From: a virus
IMG/VR virus record: IMGVR_UViG_3300025880_003256
Coordinates: 1-43,997 of that record
DNA: 43,997 nt
Direction: 5' to 3' (one strand)
The position numbers and the translations under genes are program-made. Shown here in pieces: positions 14,934 to 24,958 of the stretch. The notes under the pieces are model-generated. The model had not been told where the DNA came from. It saw only the letters and a program-made list of their open reading frames with translations, and did no database searches. Within the stretch, counting starts at the first letter, position 1; the number at the start of each line of letters is the position of its first letter.

Positions 14934-15347
14934 ATGAAAAATATCTTTGATTGGTTAAAAGCAATTAATTCTACCAAACCCCCAGTTGAATCTTTTACAG
15001 ATAAAGATTGGGAGGTTTGGAATAGTTATATGATACATAGGTTTTTATCTATGAATCCCGATTATTTAGAAATTGTAAATTATGTTCAAGATTTTCCACC
15101 ACAGGAAAAAAGAATGATTTACAATATATATAGGGAATTTATTCCTAAAAATAATAAATGGAGTAAATATGTTAAATCTAAGGTAAAACAACCTAATAAA
15201 GATTTAATAGACCATATTAAAGATTATTTTCAATGTTCAAGTAAAGAATCAAAAGAATATATAAATATATTGGCTACCACAGAAATTAGTCGTATATTAT
15301 ATAAAAGAGGATTAAATACAAAAGAAATAAAACCATTATTAAAATGA
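14934..15347 (+). CDS. clamp-loader small subunit (gp62-like)
   Basis: The 137-residue protein has the WNSYMIHRFLSMNPDYLEIVNYVQ pattern (about 29-52) seen in gp62 proteins of T4-like marine phages, with helical content throughout. T4 gp62 is 187 residues; the marine forms are shorter, as here. The position just after gp44 is the usual one. It overlaps the next gene by 4 nt (ATGA). Confidence 0.78.
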   Translation: MKNIFDWLKAINSTKPPVESFTDKDWEVWNSYMIHRFLSMNPDYLEIVNYVQDFPPQEKRMIYNIYREFIPKNNKWSKYVKSKVKQPNKDLIDHIKDYFQCSSKESKEYINILATTEISRILYKRGLNTKEIKPLLK

Positions 15348-15568
15348 ACAAATTAGTAAAAATGTTACGTACATCTGCAGAAGCAGACAAAGCAAAAGCA
15401 CTGTTATCACTTGAATTATTAGGTGATAGAGCAGTTGGTATCGGAGATCATTCCACCGGAGATTTTTATAAGAATGCAGAAGAAGCACTTACTATGTTAG
15501 TAGATGCAGATGATAGATTATCTGCTCTATCTAAATACTTTGATGATAAAAGTCAAATCAATGGGTGA
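15344..15568 (+). CDS. hypothetical protein (74 aa)
   Basis: Ala/Leu-rich helical protein, starting MNKLVKMLRTSAEADKAKA. Found between the gp62-like gene and a DUF1599-like gene, overlapping both. I recall similar short proteins in T4-like marine phages but no function. Confidence 0.65.
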   Translation: MNKLVKMLRTSAEADKAKALLSLELLGDRAVGIGDHSTGDFYKNAEEALTMLVDADDRLSALSKYFDDKSQING

Positions 15569-16004
15569 TTCAGTTAAAAAATACTTTACAGATATGAGTG
15601 ATAGAGAAATTATGGATTCTAAATATCCAAGTAAAAAAATCCAAGAATTTATGGATGATGAAGCAAACCAAATCATAACTATTTTTGAAGAAGAATATCC
15701 TGAATTAGCAGAAGAATTTCAAAACATACAAGAAGAAATGTATGAAATGTTTGCTCGTAAACATATGGATTATGGGTTAAATAATATTGCTTTAGGTGGA
15801 GATATCGTTAATAACAGCGATGATAAACAATTTTCACTAACTGGATTATGTATTAGATTAACTGACAAAATATCACGTTTAAAAAACCTATTAGTAAATG
15901 GTAGATCATTTGTTAAAGGTGAAGGTATGGAAGATACCTTTATTGATATAGCCAATTATGGCATAATCGGTCTTTTAGTAGGTCGCGACAAATGGAAAAA
16001 ATAG
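15561..16004 (+). CDS. DUF1599-like protein (nucleotide modification associated domain 1)
   Basis: I take the start at ATG 15561, which overlaps the preceding stop by 8 nt, rather than the ATG at 15504, which would bury 65 nt in that gene. The 147-residue product has the pattern MFARKHMDYGLNNIALGG...LCIRLTDKISRLKNLL...EDTFIDIANYGIIGLL, which fits the DUF1599 (Nmad1) family. That family has been linked by genome context to modified nucleotides in phages; its biochemical role is unproven. Its presence fits the deazaguanine genes at the left end. Confidence 0.7.
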   Translation: MGDSVKKYFTDMSDREIMDSKYPSKKIQEFMDDEANQIITIFEEEYPELAEEFQNIQEEMYEMFARKHMDYGLNNIALGGDIVNNSDDKQFSLTGLCIRLTDKISRLKNLLVNGRSFVKGEGMEDTFIDIANYGIIGLLVGRDKWKK

Positions 16005-16005
16005 T

Positions 16006-16977
16006 TTGGCAAAGAAAATCCCAAAAATAGTAAAGGAGATTAGAAATAATCCTCCATCACCCATTAATTATGCTTATCAAAAGAATATATCTTATTCCCA
16101 GATGTCCATATTTAGAGGGTGTCCTCATAGATGGAAACTTCAGTATAAAGATAAAATCAAACGATTTACGTCTTCTATTCATACTGTATTTGGAACTGCT
16201 ATGCATGAATCAATGCAATATTATTTAGATTATGCTTATGAAAAATCATTTGCTGCCGCCGATAGAGATATAAACTTAAAAGAAGATTTCCAAGATAGAT
16301 ATATAAGTGAATACGAAGTACAGTATAAAAAGAATAATGATTCTCATTTTTCTGATGCCGTGGAAATGAGAGAGTTTTTTGAAGATGGGGTTGCTATTTT
16401 AGAATGGTTCAAGAAAAAACGTAGCAGATATTTTAGCAAAAAAGGTACCTATTTAGTTGGTTGTGAAATACCTATTGTAGTAGCACCAAATAAAATGTTA
16501 AATAACGTATTATATATGGGGTATCTTGATGTTGTCACATACCATGAAGCAACAGAGACATTTAAGATAATCGACATTAAAACCAGTACTAGTGGGTGGA
16601 ATGATTATGCTAAAAAAGATGAAGATAAACAATATCAATTATTACTGTATAAACAATATTTTTCTGAACAATATGGGATACCATTAGATAAGATTGAAAT
16701 TGAGTTTATGATATTAAAAAGAAAAGTGTTAGATATAGATGACGAAAATATAATGTCACCTTACCAAGCATATAGGGTTCAACAATTTATCCCTCCAAGT
16801 GGAAAAATTAAATTAGGAAGAGCAAAATTAGCAATTAATAATTTTATTAATGAGTGTTTTTCATCTAGTGGGGAAATAAAAGAAAAAACTTACCCAAAAT
16901 CCCCATCAAAATGGAATTGTAATTTTTGTCCCTATAAAGAAGATAAAGAAAATTGTGGAGAAGGTATAATTTACTAA
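16006..16977 (+). CDS. PD-(D/E)XK nuclease with Fe-S cysteine cluster
   Basis: A 323-residue protein starting at TTG 16006 (2 nt after the preceding stop). Motifs: SQMSIFRGCPHRWKL with Cys39; FGTAMHE at 62-68 (metal-binding His); MGYLDVV and FKIIDIKTS (catalytic D and D-x-K); QYQLLLYK (motif IV Q-x3-Y). C-terminal cysteines are at 305, 308 and 317, which with Cys39 match the Fe-S staple of AddB/Cas4-type nucleases. Probable 5'-3' or end-processing exonuclease in phage recombination or replication. Similar genes occur in T4-like cyanophages. TTG as start codon is assumed since no ATG is near. Confidence 0.82.
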   Translation: MAKKIPKIVKEIRNNPPSPINYAYQKNISYSQMSIFRGCPHRWKLQYKDKIKRFTSSIHTVFGTAMHESMQYYLDYAYEKSFAAADRDINLKEDFQDRYISEYEVQYKKNNDSHFSDAVEMREFFEDGVAILEWFKKKRSRYFSKKGTYLVGCEIPIVVAPNKMLNNVLYMGYLDVVTYHEATETFKIIDIKTSTSGWNDYAKKDEDKQYQLLLYKQYFSEQYGIPLDKIEIEFMILKRKVLDIDDENIMSPYQAYRVQQFIPPSGKIKLGRAKLAINNFINECFSSSGEIKEKTYPKSPSKWNCNFCPYKEDKENCGEGIIY

Positions 16978-17022
16978 ACTCCTAATATATGTATATAAAA
17001 TAATGTTATTAAAATAAAGACT

Positions 17023-17211
17023 ATGAGTGCAAAAAAAGACATGACACTAACAAGTGTTAAAATTAAAAGTGATTTATTTGAGAATTTTAAGATTGAGTGT
17101 GTAAAACGAAAGTTTTCATTCCAAAAACTTGCTGACCGAGCTATTTATTTGTATCTTACAGATGAAGATTATCGTAAAGCAATTACCAATCAAACAAATC
17201 TTGAACTATAA
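17023..17211 (+). CDS. ribbon-helix-helix DNA-binding protein
   Basis: The 62-residue product has the RHH layout: a beta strand TLTSVKIKSDLFENF, then helices KIECVKRKFSFQKLADRAIYLYL. Similar small proteins occur in T4-like marine phages. It would dimerise and bind DNA as a regulator. It is the last gene before the glycan cassette. Confidence 0.72.
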   Translation: MSAKKDMTLTSVKIKSDLFENFKIECVKRKFSFQKLADRAIYLYLTDEDYRKAITNQTNLEL

Positions 17212-17223
17212 ATCATATTTTAA

Positions 17224-18663
17224 ATGAAACAAAATTTTAAACATCTTCCTTTAAAAGACAGGAAGAAAATCTTACTTATTTGTGATGATATCAGAGTTCA
17301 TTCTGGGGTAGCAACAGTAGCAAAGGAAATTGTATTACATACTTCTCACCATTTTAATTGGGTACAAATGGGAGGAGCTATAAAACACCCGGATAAAGGA
17401 AAGTTATTTGATTTAAGTTCTGAGGTAAATAAACAGCAAAAAATAGAAGATTCTTATGTTAGGTTATACCCCCAAGATGGATATGGAACACCTGATATTC
17501 TTAGGGAAGTAATAAAAATAGAAAAACCTGATGCTATAATGTTATTTACAGATCCTAGATATTTTACTTGGGTATTTAATATGGAACAAGAAATTAGAAA
17601 AAATATCCCAATTACTTATCTAAATATATGGGATGACTATCCTGCACCTATGTACAATAGACCTTATTATGAGGCATGTGATTTATTAATGGGTATATCT
17701 AAGCAGACTGTTAATATAAATAAATTAGTATTAAAGGATAGAGAAAAAAATAGAATTTTTCAATACTTACCACATGGATTAAACCCAGAAGTATATTTTC
17801 CATTAGATAAAGAAGATAAAGGATTTAAAGATTTTAAAAAACAGTTATTTCCTAAAGGAAAACCTAAATTTACTATGTTTTTTAATTCACGTAATATCAG
17901 GAGAAAACAAATCCCAGATGCACTTTTAGCATTTAGATCCTTTTTAGATAGTTTACCCCTAGAAGAAGCATTACAATGTAAATTTATTTTACATACTGAA
18001 TTATTAACAGAAGCAGGAACAGACCTATCAGTAGTACATGAATACTTATTTGGGGAAAAATATCATGATTGTGTAGTTTTTTCTACTAATAAATTAACCC
18101 AACAACAATTAAACTACTTATATAATGCAGCTGATGTTCAAATATTATTAACATCTAATGAAGGGTGGGGGTTATCTATAACTGAAGCTTTACTTTCTGG
18201 TACACCTATAATAGCTAATGTAACTGGAGGTATGCAAGATCAAATGAGGTTTGAAGATAAAAATGGAAAATGGTTTACACCTGATAGTAATATTCCATCT
18301 AACCATAGAGGAACATATAAAAAACATGGTGAATGGGCATTTCCCGTTTTTCCAACTTCAAGATCAGTTCAAGGTTCACCTCAAACACCCTATATCTATG
18401 ATGATAGATGTGCTTGGGAAGATGTATGTGAGAAAATTAAAGAAGTATATTCTTTAAGTGATAAAGAACGTAAATCTAGAGGATTAAAAGGTAGAGAATG
18501 GGCTATGAGTAATGAAGCAGGATTTACTGTAAAACATCAAGCAAATACCTTTATGAAAACTTTCAATACCTTATTTGATACTTGGAAACCAAGAGAAAAA
18601 TATGAAGTAATTAATACTAATGAGTATAAAGGTAAATTTTTAAATCATAAAATAATATATTAA
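17224..18663 (+). CDS. glycosyltransferase, GT-B fold (GT4-like)
   Basis: A 479-residue protein with a GT-B layout: an N-terminal Rossmann half with ILLICDDIRVHSGVATVAKEI, a linker LPHGLNPEVYFP near 182, and the C-terminal sugar-nucleotide site TSNEGWGLSITEALLSGTPIIAN near 317-339 (E-x7-E motif). Donor unknown. First gene of a 12.6-kb sugar cassette; its last base is the first base of the next gene. Confidence 0.85.
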   Translation: MKQNFKHLPLKDRKKILLICDDIRVHSGVATVAKEIVLHTSHHFNWVQMGGAIKHPDKGKLFDLSSEVNKQQKIEDSYVRLYPQDGYGTPDILREVIKIEKPDAIMLFTDPRYFTWVFNMEQEIRKNIPITYLNIWDDYPAPMYNRPYYEACDLLMGISKQTVNINKLVLKDREKNRIFQYLPHGLNPEVYFPLDKEDKGFKDFKKQLFPKGKPKFTMFFNSRNIRRKQIPDALLAFRSFLDSLPLEEALQCKFILHTELLTEAGTDLSVVHEYLFGEKYHDCVVFSTNKLTQQQLNYLYNAADVQILLTSNEGWGLSITEALLSGTPIIANVTGGMQDQMRFEDKNGKWFTPDSNIPSNHRGTYKKHGEWAFPVFPTSRSVQGSPQTPYIYDDRCAWEDVCEKIKEVYSLSDKERKSRGLKGREWAMSNEAGFTVKHQANTFMKTFNTLFDTWKPREKYEVINTNEYKGKFLNHKIIY

Positions 18664-19979
18664 TGAATAAACCAAGATTTGTTATAAGTTGCCCTTTCGA
18701 TACCTACTCAGGATATGGGGCAAGATCAAGAGATATAGTTAAAGCTATTATTGAATTAGATAAATATAATGTTCAACTTTTACCACAAAGGTGGGGAGCA
18801 ACTGCATGGGGTTTTTGTAAAGATCACCCTGAATGGGAATTTTTATTAAATTATAAAGTTTCACAAGATTGGAATAAAACCCAACCTGATATTTGGATGC
18901 AAATTACAATCCCAAACGAGTTTCAAGCCGTGGGGAAATATAATATTGGATGTACCGCAGGTATAGAATCTACAGCTTGTAAACCTGAATGGGTAGAAGG
19001 ATTAAATAGAATGGATATGAATTGGGGCTCTTCAAAGCATACAAAGGAAGTATTTAAATCTATGGCTTTTGAAAAAAAAGATAAAAATACAAATCAACTT
19101 ATAGGTAAAGTAACTTTAGTTAAACCCATGCATGTTGTATTTGAAGGAGCAGATTTAGATGTTTATAAACCTATTAAATCAAAAAATACTATAGATTTAA
19201 GTAATATTAAAGAAAATTTTAATTATTTATTTGTAGGTCATTGGATGCAAGGAGAAATAGGACATGATAGAAAAAATGTAGGGTTTTTAATTAAAGCCTT
19301 TTTTGAAATATTTAAAAATAAAAAAACTAAACCTGGATTAATTCTAAAAACTTCCATAGGAGTAGATTCTTATATGGGAAGAGATACTATCCTTAAAAAA
19401 ATTAAAGATATTAGAAAAAGTGTTAATTCAACAGACTTACCTAATATATATTTAATTAGTGGAGAATTTAATAATAGTGAAATGAATGAATTATATAACC
19501 ATTCAAAAATCAAATCTATGGTTAGTTTAACTAAAGGAGAAGGATTTGGAAGACCTTTATTAGAATTTAGCTTAACAGGTAAACCTATTATAGCAACTAA
19601 CTTTTCAGGTCATACAGATTTTTTAAATAAAAATTTTACTACACTTTTACCTGGTGAATTAGAACCCGTTCATAAAAGTGCAGCAAATCAATGGTTAATA
19701 CCTGAATCACAATGGTTTAAAGTAAGTTCATCTCATGTAGGTCATTCATTTCAAGATATGTATCAAAATTATAAAAAATTTAAAGTTAAATCTAAACAGC
19801 AAGCTAAATATTCTGCCTCTAATTTTAGTTTTGATGGAATGAAAAAACTGATAAATAATATTTTAGAAGCTAATATCCCAGAATTTCCAAAACAAATGGA
19901 TTTAAATATTCCCACTTTAAAGAAAAAATACGGAAATATACCTAAATTAACTTTACCAACTTTAAAAAAAAATAATTAA
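18663..19979 (+). CDS. glycosyltransferase, GT-B fold (GT4-like)
   Basis: A 438-residue GT-B protein: SCPFDTYSGYGARSRDIV at the start, VGHWMQGEIGHDRKNVGFLIKAF in the middle, and LTKGEGFGRPLLEFSLTGKPIIATNFSG (E-x7-E motif) near 285-312. It differs clearly from the gene before it, so the two are not a simple duplication. Joined to the preceding gene by TAATG. Confidence 0.85.
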   Translation: MNKPRFVISCPFDTYSGYGARSRDIVKAIIELDKYNVQLLPQRWGATAWGFCKDHPEWEFLLNYKVSQDWNKTQPDIWMQITIPNEFQAVGKYNIGCTAGIESTACKPEWVEGLNRMDMNWGSSKHTKEVFKSMAFEKKDKNTNQLIGKVTLVKPMHVVFEGADLDVYKPIKSKNTIDLSNIKENFNYLFVGHWMQGEIGHDRKNVGFLIKAFFEIFKNKKTKPGLILKTSIGVDSYMGRDTILKKIKDIRKSVNSTDLPNIYLISGEFNNSEMNELYNHSKIKSMVSLTKGEGFGRPLLEFSLTGKPIIATNFSGHTDFLNKNFTTLLPGELEPVHKSAANQWLIPESQWFKVSSSHVGHSFQDMYQNYKKFKVKSKQQAKYSASNFSFDGMKKLINNILEANIPEFPKQMDLNIPTLKKKYGNIPKLTLPTLKKNN

Positions 19980-19981
19980 TT

Positions 19982-20425
19982 ATGAATTTTGATGAATTGA
20001 GAATATGTACTCGCTGTGGTTCTAATGCTTGCTACAAACAAGAAGTTACAAAAGATATCAATATAGAATTATGTTATGGTTGTGGGTTCCAATCTAATTC
20101 TGTAATGACTAAGGGATCAGATTTTTTTAATGAACAATTTGAAATATTACCTGAATTATATAAGGTATTAATGGATGAAGAAGAAGATACTGGTAAAATT
20201 TGGATGCCTACTACCGTTAATATAAAAGAGCAAGGTATGGTATTTGCAAATGGGGTATCAAGAGATAATTGGTGTTGGTCAGCTGTAAAATCAATTCCTG
20301 TTAAGGAAGATGAAAAAGAAAAATATAATGGAGAAAGTTTTAGAGTTGATATGTCCACTGTTGAAAATTTTAGAGAACGTGACTTTATGGATGCTTTATC
20401 ATATATTGGGGTATTACCAAAATAA
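19982..20425 (+). CDS. zinc-ribbon protein of unknown function (147 aa)
   Basis: N-terminal four-cysteine pattern CTRCGSNAC...CYGCG (about residues 9-33) suggests a zinc ribbon; the rest has a WCWSAVKSIPV patch and no known motif. Placed between glycosyltransferases, 2 nt after one and 9 nt before the next. Confidence 0.7.
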   Translation: MNFDELRICTRCGSNACYKQEVTKDINIELCYGCGFQSNSVMTKGSDFFNEQFEILPELYKVLMDEEEDTGKIWMPTTVNIKEQGMVFANGVSRDNWCWSAVKSIPVKEDEKEKYNGESFRVDMSTVENFRERDFMDALSYIGVLPK

Positions 20426-20434
20426 TAAAATTAT

Positions 20435-21058
20435 ATGAGAATAAGTTATGCAATAACAGTCTGTAACGAATACGAAGAAATTCAAAAGTTACTTTCATTT
20501 CTTTTATTAAATATTAGAGAAGAAGATGAAATAGTAGTATTGTTTGATAAAAAATCTGGCACAGCAGAAGTATGGGAATATTTAATAGAATTACGAAAAC
20601 ATGAATATATTAAATTAACCTCTAAGACATTTAAAAACCATTTTGCTGATTGGAAAAATTATTTAAAGGATCTATGTATTGGGGATTATATTTTCCAAAT
20701 AGATGCAGATGAAACCCCAGACGAATCTCTAATAAACAATTTACCTTTAATCTTAGAAGCAAACCCAAACAATGAAGTTTATTTAGTTCCTAGAATTAAT
20801 ACAGTAGAGGGGTTAACTCAAGAACATATTAATAAATGGAGATGGAATGTAAATGAAAAAGGATGGGTTAACTGGCCAGACTATCAATGGAGAATTTGGA
20901 AAAATAAACCAGAGATTAAATGGGTAAATAAAGTCCATGAAAAATTAGAAGGATTTAGAACTTACGCTACTCTTCCTGCTGAAGAAGGTGTGGCTTTATA
21001 CCACCCTAAAGACATTAAAAGACAAGAAAAACAAAATAATTATTACGATACTTTGTAA
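20435..21058 (+). CDS. family 2 glycosyltransferase (GT-A fold)
   Basis: A 207-residue GT-A domain: ISYAITVCNEYEEIQKLL at the start, DEIVVLFDKKSGT, and the metal-binding DADE near 92 in FQIDADETPDE. A VNKVHEKLEG segment near 166 with a conserved H-E follows, as in WaaE/KdtX-like glycosyltransferases. Acceptor unknown. Confidence 0.82.
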   Translation: MRISYAITVCNEYEEIQKLLSFLLLNIREEDEIVVLFDKKSGTAEVWEYLIELRKHEYIKLTSKTFKNHFADWKNYLKDLCIGDYIFQIDADETPDESLINNLPLILEANPNNEVYLVPRINTVEGLTQEHINKWRWNVNEKGWVNWPDYQWRIWKNKPEIKWVNKVHEKLEGFRTYATLPAEEGVALYHPKDIKRQEKQNNYYDTL

Positions 21059-21062
21059 AAAT

Positions 21063-21764
21063 ATGAAAGAACATATATTAAATAATTTAAATAATGTAGG
21101 CATATGTGTAGTTGAAGATTACTTTACACCTGAATTTTGTGATCAAGCTGTTGAAGATATAGAAGAGGGTTTGATTAAATATAAATCTAAGATACAATCC
21201 TCTTCCCATGAGGGAACATCAGGTGATTTTAGATTATTTAAAATGGAAAACCATTATAATACAGCTAAAGAATTTGCAAATGATCCTTTATTATTAGAAG
21301 TATGTAGTTCTTATTTTGGTCAAGAAATTAATAGTCATTTTGTTTTAGGCGGAAAAGTTAAACATAACCCCAAACAAATTACTAACAGTGGAGGTGGATG
21401 GCATAGAGATAATAGAGCTAAACAAATTAAAACTTTAGTATACTTATCAGATGTTGAAGAAGAAAATGGTCCCTATTTATTCCTTCCTTCATCAAATCAA
21501 TATGATTTATCTACTAGAGATGGGATTGGAAGAGCAACTAGATATGAAGATAAAAGTATAAACTCATTTTGTAAAGAAAATGATTTCACTCCTTTTAAAG
21601 TTATAGGTAAAAAAGGAACAGTAATATTTGCAGATACATCTTTTATTCATAGGGGTGCTAATATACAAGGAGGTACACGTTACACTTATACTAATTATTA
21701 TTTTGAAAACCATCCTCAACGTATTCAAATGAGTAAGGATAAATGGGGTAAAATGTATATTTAA
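21063..21764 (+). CDS. PhyH-family 2-oxoglutarate/Fe(II) dioxygenase
   Basis: I choose ATG 21063, just after the preceding stop, over 20988, which lies inside it. The 233-residue product has the phytanoyl-CoA dioxygenase pattern: WHRD with His114 and Asp116, FIHRGAN with His196, and Arg206 in GGTRY for 2-oxoglutarate binding. Members hydroxylate small molecules, including sugar or lipid precursors. Inside a sugar cassette, oxidation of a glycan or its carrier is plausible. Its last base is the first base of the next gene. Confidence 0.85.
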   Translation: MKEHILNNLNNVGICVVEDYFTPEFCDQAVEDIEEGLIKYKSKIQSSSHEGTSGDFRLFKMENHYNTAKEFANDPLLLEVCSSYFGQEINSHFVLGGKVKHNPKQITNSGGGWHRDNRAKQIKTLVYLSDVEEENGPYLFLPSSNQYDLSTRDGIGRATRYEDKSINSFCKENDFTPFKVIGKKGTVIFADTSFIHRGANIQGGTRYTYTNYYFENHPQRIQMSKDKWGKMYI

Positions 21765-22828
21765 TGGCTCATATATTTAAAAACCCAACACTCGATAGTA
21801 AAGGTATCATAGTATTTACTCATAAAGAATGGCCCTTTTTATTAGATAATGCTTTATCTAGTATACAAGAATTAAAAGAATATTATTATTTAGGATGGAA
21901 TCAAGGAACATATTTTGGTAATTTACAAAATTTTCCTTCTATTATTGATTTTACTTTAGCTTCACCTACAGCCCTCAATTACCCAGATAATGGTTCTACC
22001 CAAAAAATAGATCTTATGGATAGAAATTTTTTGTTAAGTGACTATAAAAATATGGGTATTAAAGATAGATTTTATGATATAATAAGTATAAGTAGAGCTA
22101 TAAAAATTAAAAATGTACCTTCTTTATTACAGGCTGTAAGAAAATTAAATGATAAGAAAATATATCCTAAAACATTAATAATAATCCCAGTTTCAGAAAT
22201 GGAAGCTAACATCCCTGAAAAATATGATTTAGATATAGTAAAGCAATATGAAGAACTATTTAATTATGAGGAACGAAAAAATATAACACTATTAAGATTA
22301 TCTCCTGAATTAGGATTTTTAGGTGTTTCACCTCAAACTATAAACTGGTTGTATAATAATTCTAAAGTATTATATATTGGGTCTAAATCTGAAGGAGGTT
22401 GTAGAGTAACACATGAAGCTTTATTATGTGGTTGTGATATAGTATACTATAAAGACCACCAAGGACCTATGGTAGATTATTTAAATTCTAATAATAGTGT
22501 ACCATTTAATGATTATAATACTATTGATGAAGCTTTGGATAAAGCATATTCAAAATATTCATATAATGAATCTCAAACTCTTAAATTTGAAGAATTATTA
22601 AGCGAAAGACATGCTTTAAAAAATTTAACACCCCATTTTAATAAATTATATAAGAAAAATAATCAAGTATTTGATGGTAAATTAATTAATTGTGATAATT
22701 TATCAAATAGACTCCCAGCACATCATATAGAAGTTCCTTGGAATGATGATGAATTCCCAACAGCTGATATATTAAGTATAGGAAGACTTACTAAATTTAT
22801 AACATATTTGAATGAACAAACACATTAA
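21764..22828 (+). CDS. putative glycosyltransferase (GT-B-like)
   Basis: A 354-residue protein. The C-terminal half holds [23 protein letters not shown] (near 209-231), the E-x7-E-like donor site of GT4 enzymes, followed by GPMVDYL. The N-terminal half is divergent. The start overlaps the preceding stop (TAATG) and the end overlaps neuB by 17 nt. Confidence 0.68.
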   Translation: MAHIFKNPTLDSKGIIVFTHKEWPFLLDNALSSIQELKEYYYLGWNQGTYFGNLQNFPSIIDFTLASPTALNYPDNGSTQKIDLMDRNFLLSDYKNMGIKDRFYDIISISRAIKIKNVPSLLQAVRKLNDKKIYPKTLIIIPVSEMEANIPEKYDLDIVKQYEELFNYEERKNITLLRLSPELGFLGVSPQTINWLYNNSKVLYIGSKSEGGCRVTHEALLCGCDIVYYKDHQGPMVDYLNSNNSVPFNDYNTIDEALDKAYSKYSYNESQTLKFEELLSERHALKNLTPHFNKLYKKNNQVFDGKLINCDNLSNRLPAHHIEVPWNDDEFPTADILSIGRLTKFITYLNEQTH

Positions 22829-23852
22829 AATAGCAAATAGAAAAATAGGATTAGATTATCCACCCTTAGTAATAGCTGAAATTGGAATAAACCACAATGG
22901 GAAATTATCAATTGCAAAAGAACTTGTTGATGCCGCTTATGAAAGTGGGGCTGAAATAATTAAACATCAAACCCATATTGTTGAAGATGAAATGTCATCT
23001 GAAGCTAAAAAAACAATACCTGGTAATACAACAGAATCTATATATGAAATTATGGAACAGTGTGCCTTAAATGAAGATGATGAATTTAAGCTAATGAAGT
23101 ATGTTGAGAGTAAAGGAATGATTTTTATCTCAACTCCATTTTCTAGAGCAGCAGCCGATAGATTAGAAAAATTTAATGTAAAAGCATATAAAATAGGTTC
23201 TGGTGAATGTAACAATTATCCTTTAATTGAACATATATGTAGTTTTGGTAAACCTATAATATTATCTACAGGAATGAATGATATAAAATCAATTCAACCT
23301 TCAGTAAATTTAATGGAAAAATATAATATCCCTTATGTTTTATTACATTGTACAAATATATACCCAACACCAGCTAATTTAGTACGTTTAGGTGGGATGC
23401 AAGAACTAAAAAAATCATTTCCTAATGCTATAATTGGTTTATCAGACCATACAGTAAATAATAATGCTTGTTTAGCAGCTACTTCATTAGGAGCGTGTGT
23501 ACTTGAAAGACATTTCGTAGATTATAAATCAAGGGTGGGTCCTGATATTTTATGTTCTATGGATAAAAATGAGTTAAAAGATTTAATTATATCATCAACT
23601 GAAATTTCTCAAATGAGAGGTGGATCAAAAGAGCCAGCAAAAGAAGAACAAGTAACTATGGATTTTGCATTTGCAACAGCAGTAGCTATTAAAGATATTA
23701 AGATAGGAGATATTTTAACAGAAAAAAATATTTGGGTTAAAAGACCAGGCACTGGAGAGATTTTTGCTAAAGATTATCATAAAATTTTAGGTAAAAAAGC
23801 TTTATTAAATATTAAAAATGATCAACATTTAAAATATAGTGATATAGTATGA
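22812..23852 (+). CDS. neuB: NeuB-like sialic (nonulosonic) acid synthase
   Basis: Condenses an N-acyl-mannosamine-type sugar with phosphoenolpyruvate. The 346-residue protein has the family motifs in order: AEIGINHNG near 22, FISTPFS near 99, KIGSGE near 121, STGM near 142, HCTNIYPTP near 167, GLSDHT near 197 and ERHF near 220. A C-terminal SAF (antifreeze-like) domain runs from about 285 (WVKRPGTG...GKKA). All catalytic segments look intact. Neu5Ac, legionaminate and pseudaminate synthases share these motifs, so the exact sugar is undecided. Overlaps neuC by 4 nt. Confidence 0.92.
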   Translation: MNKHIKIANRKIGLDYPPLVIAEIGINHNGKLSIAKELVDAAYESGAEIIKHQTHIVEDEMSSEAKKTIPGNTTESIYEIMEQCALNEDDEFKLMKYVESKGMIFISTPFSRAAADRLEKFNVKAYKIGSGECNNYPLIEHICSFGKPIILSTGMNDIKSIQPSVNLMEKYNIPYVLLHCTNIYPTPANLVRLGGMQELKKSFPNAIIGLSDHTVNNNACLAATSLGACVLERHFVDYKSRVGPDILCSMDKNELKDLIISSTEISQMRGGSKEPAKEEQVTMDFAFATAVAIKDIKIGDILTEKNIWVKRPGTGEIFAKDYHKILGKKALLNIKNDQHLKYSDIV

Positions 23853-24958
23853 GAAAAATATTTCTAGTTACAGAAAGAAGAGCAGATTATTCTAGGTTTA
23901 AACCAATTTTAGAATTAATTAAAAATGATCCATTATTAGATTATGATTTAGTAGTAACCGGTCTTCATTTAAAAGAAGAAAATGGGTTAACTATTAATGA
24001 AATTAAAAATGATGGATTTAAAATATTTTCTACCTTTGAAATGTTTGAAGAAAATAAGGATACTGGGGGGGCTATGGTTAGGTCTTTAGCAATTTGTCTT
24101 AAAAAAATTACATATGCTTTAGAAGAATCAAAACCTGATTTAATACTATCTGGGTTTGATATAGCGGCTAATATGTCTGTTACTATAGCTGGTGCACATA
24201 TGAATATTCCTGTTGCACACATTCAAGGAGGAGAGGTAACTGGTACAATAGATGAATCTATTAGACATGCAATGAGTAAATTTTCACATTATCATTTTGC
24301 AGCTAATGAAGATGCTAAAACTAGATTAATTAAAATGGGGGAGAAACCAGAAACCGTTTTTAATGTAGGATGTCCTTCAATAGATGCTTTATTAGAAGTA
24401 AAACACAATAAGGAAGCATATAAAAAATATAATTTAAATAAAAATTATTATTTGATGATACAGCATCCTGTTACATCAGAAATAAATGATTCTTATAACC
24501 AAATAACTCAAACTTTAGAAGCTATTAAAGAAACTAATATAGAAGTTCTTATTATATTACCTAATAATGATGCTGGTTACTTAAAAATAGTAGAAAAAAT
24601 AGAATCTTCTAATATAAAATATGTAAAAACACTTGCCATAGAAGAATACACAAGTTTACTTAAATATTCCCAAGGTTTAATAGGTAATTCTAGTAGTGGG
24701 ATACATGAAACATCTTTATTTAACATCCCCACTATTAATATTGGAACTAGACAACAAGGAAGATTAAGTTCTAATAATGTTATAAATACAGGATATAATA
24801 AAAATGAAATAATAAATGCTATAGAATTAACCAAAACACTACAAAACTCAGAATTTGATAATTTATATGGAGAAGGTAATTCATCAATACAAATAGTAGA
24901 TTTATTAAAAAAAATAGATATAACTCCATCAATAATTCAAAAACAAATAACATACTAA
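23849..24958 (+). CDS. neuC: NeuC-like UDP-GlcNAc 2-epimerase (hydrolysing)
   Basis: Makes ManNAc from UDP-GlcNAc for NeuB. The 369-residue protein has the family start [35 protein letters not shown] near 125-142, FNVGCPSID near 171 and the C-terminal site [12 protein letters not shown] near 273-284. Length is standard (about 370-390). LegG, the analogous enzyme for legionaminic acid, is the main alternative. Its last base is the first of the next gene. Confidence 0.92.
   Translation: MRKIFLVTERRADYSRFKPILELIKNDPLLDYDLVVTGLHLKEENGLTINEIKNDGFKIFSTFEMFEENKDTGGAMVRSLAICLKKITYALEESKPDLILSGFDIAANMSVTIAGAHMNIPVAHIQGGEVTGTIDESIRHAMSKFSHYHFAANEDAKTRLIKMGEKPETVFNVGCPSIDALLEVKHNKEAYKKYNLNKNYYLMIQHPVTSEINDSYNQITQTLEAIKETNIEVLIILPNNDAGYLKIVEKIESSNIKYVKTLAIEEYTSLLKYSQGLIGNSSSGIHETSLFNIPTINIGTRQQGRLSSNNVINTGYNKNEIINAIELTKTLQNSEFDNLYGEGNSSIQIVDLLKKIDITPSIIQKQITY

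Noticed and set aside
15289-15298. GTCGTATATT near the end of the gp62-like gene
   Set aside because: Within coding sequence, one mismatch, no gap. A promoter for the genes at 15344 onward cannot be excluded but is not supported.
15504-15560. Upstream ATG for the DUF1599-like gene
   Set aside because: Would add 19 residues encoded inside the preceding gene; the ATG at 15561 gives the usual short overlap and the family start.
20988-21062. Upstream ATG for the PhyH-type gene
   Set aside because: Lies inside the preceding glycosyltransferase frame; ATG 21063 is right after its stop and follows an A-rich run.
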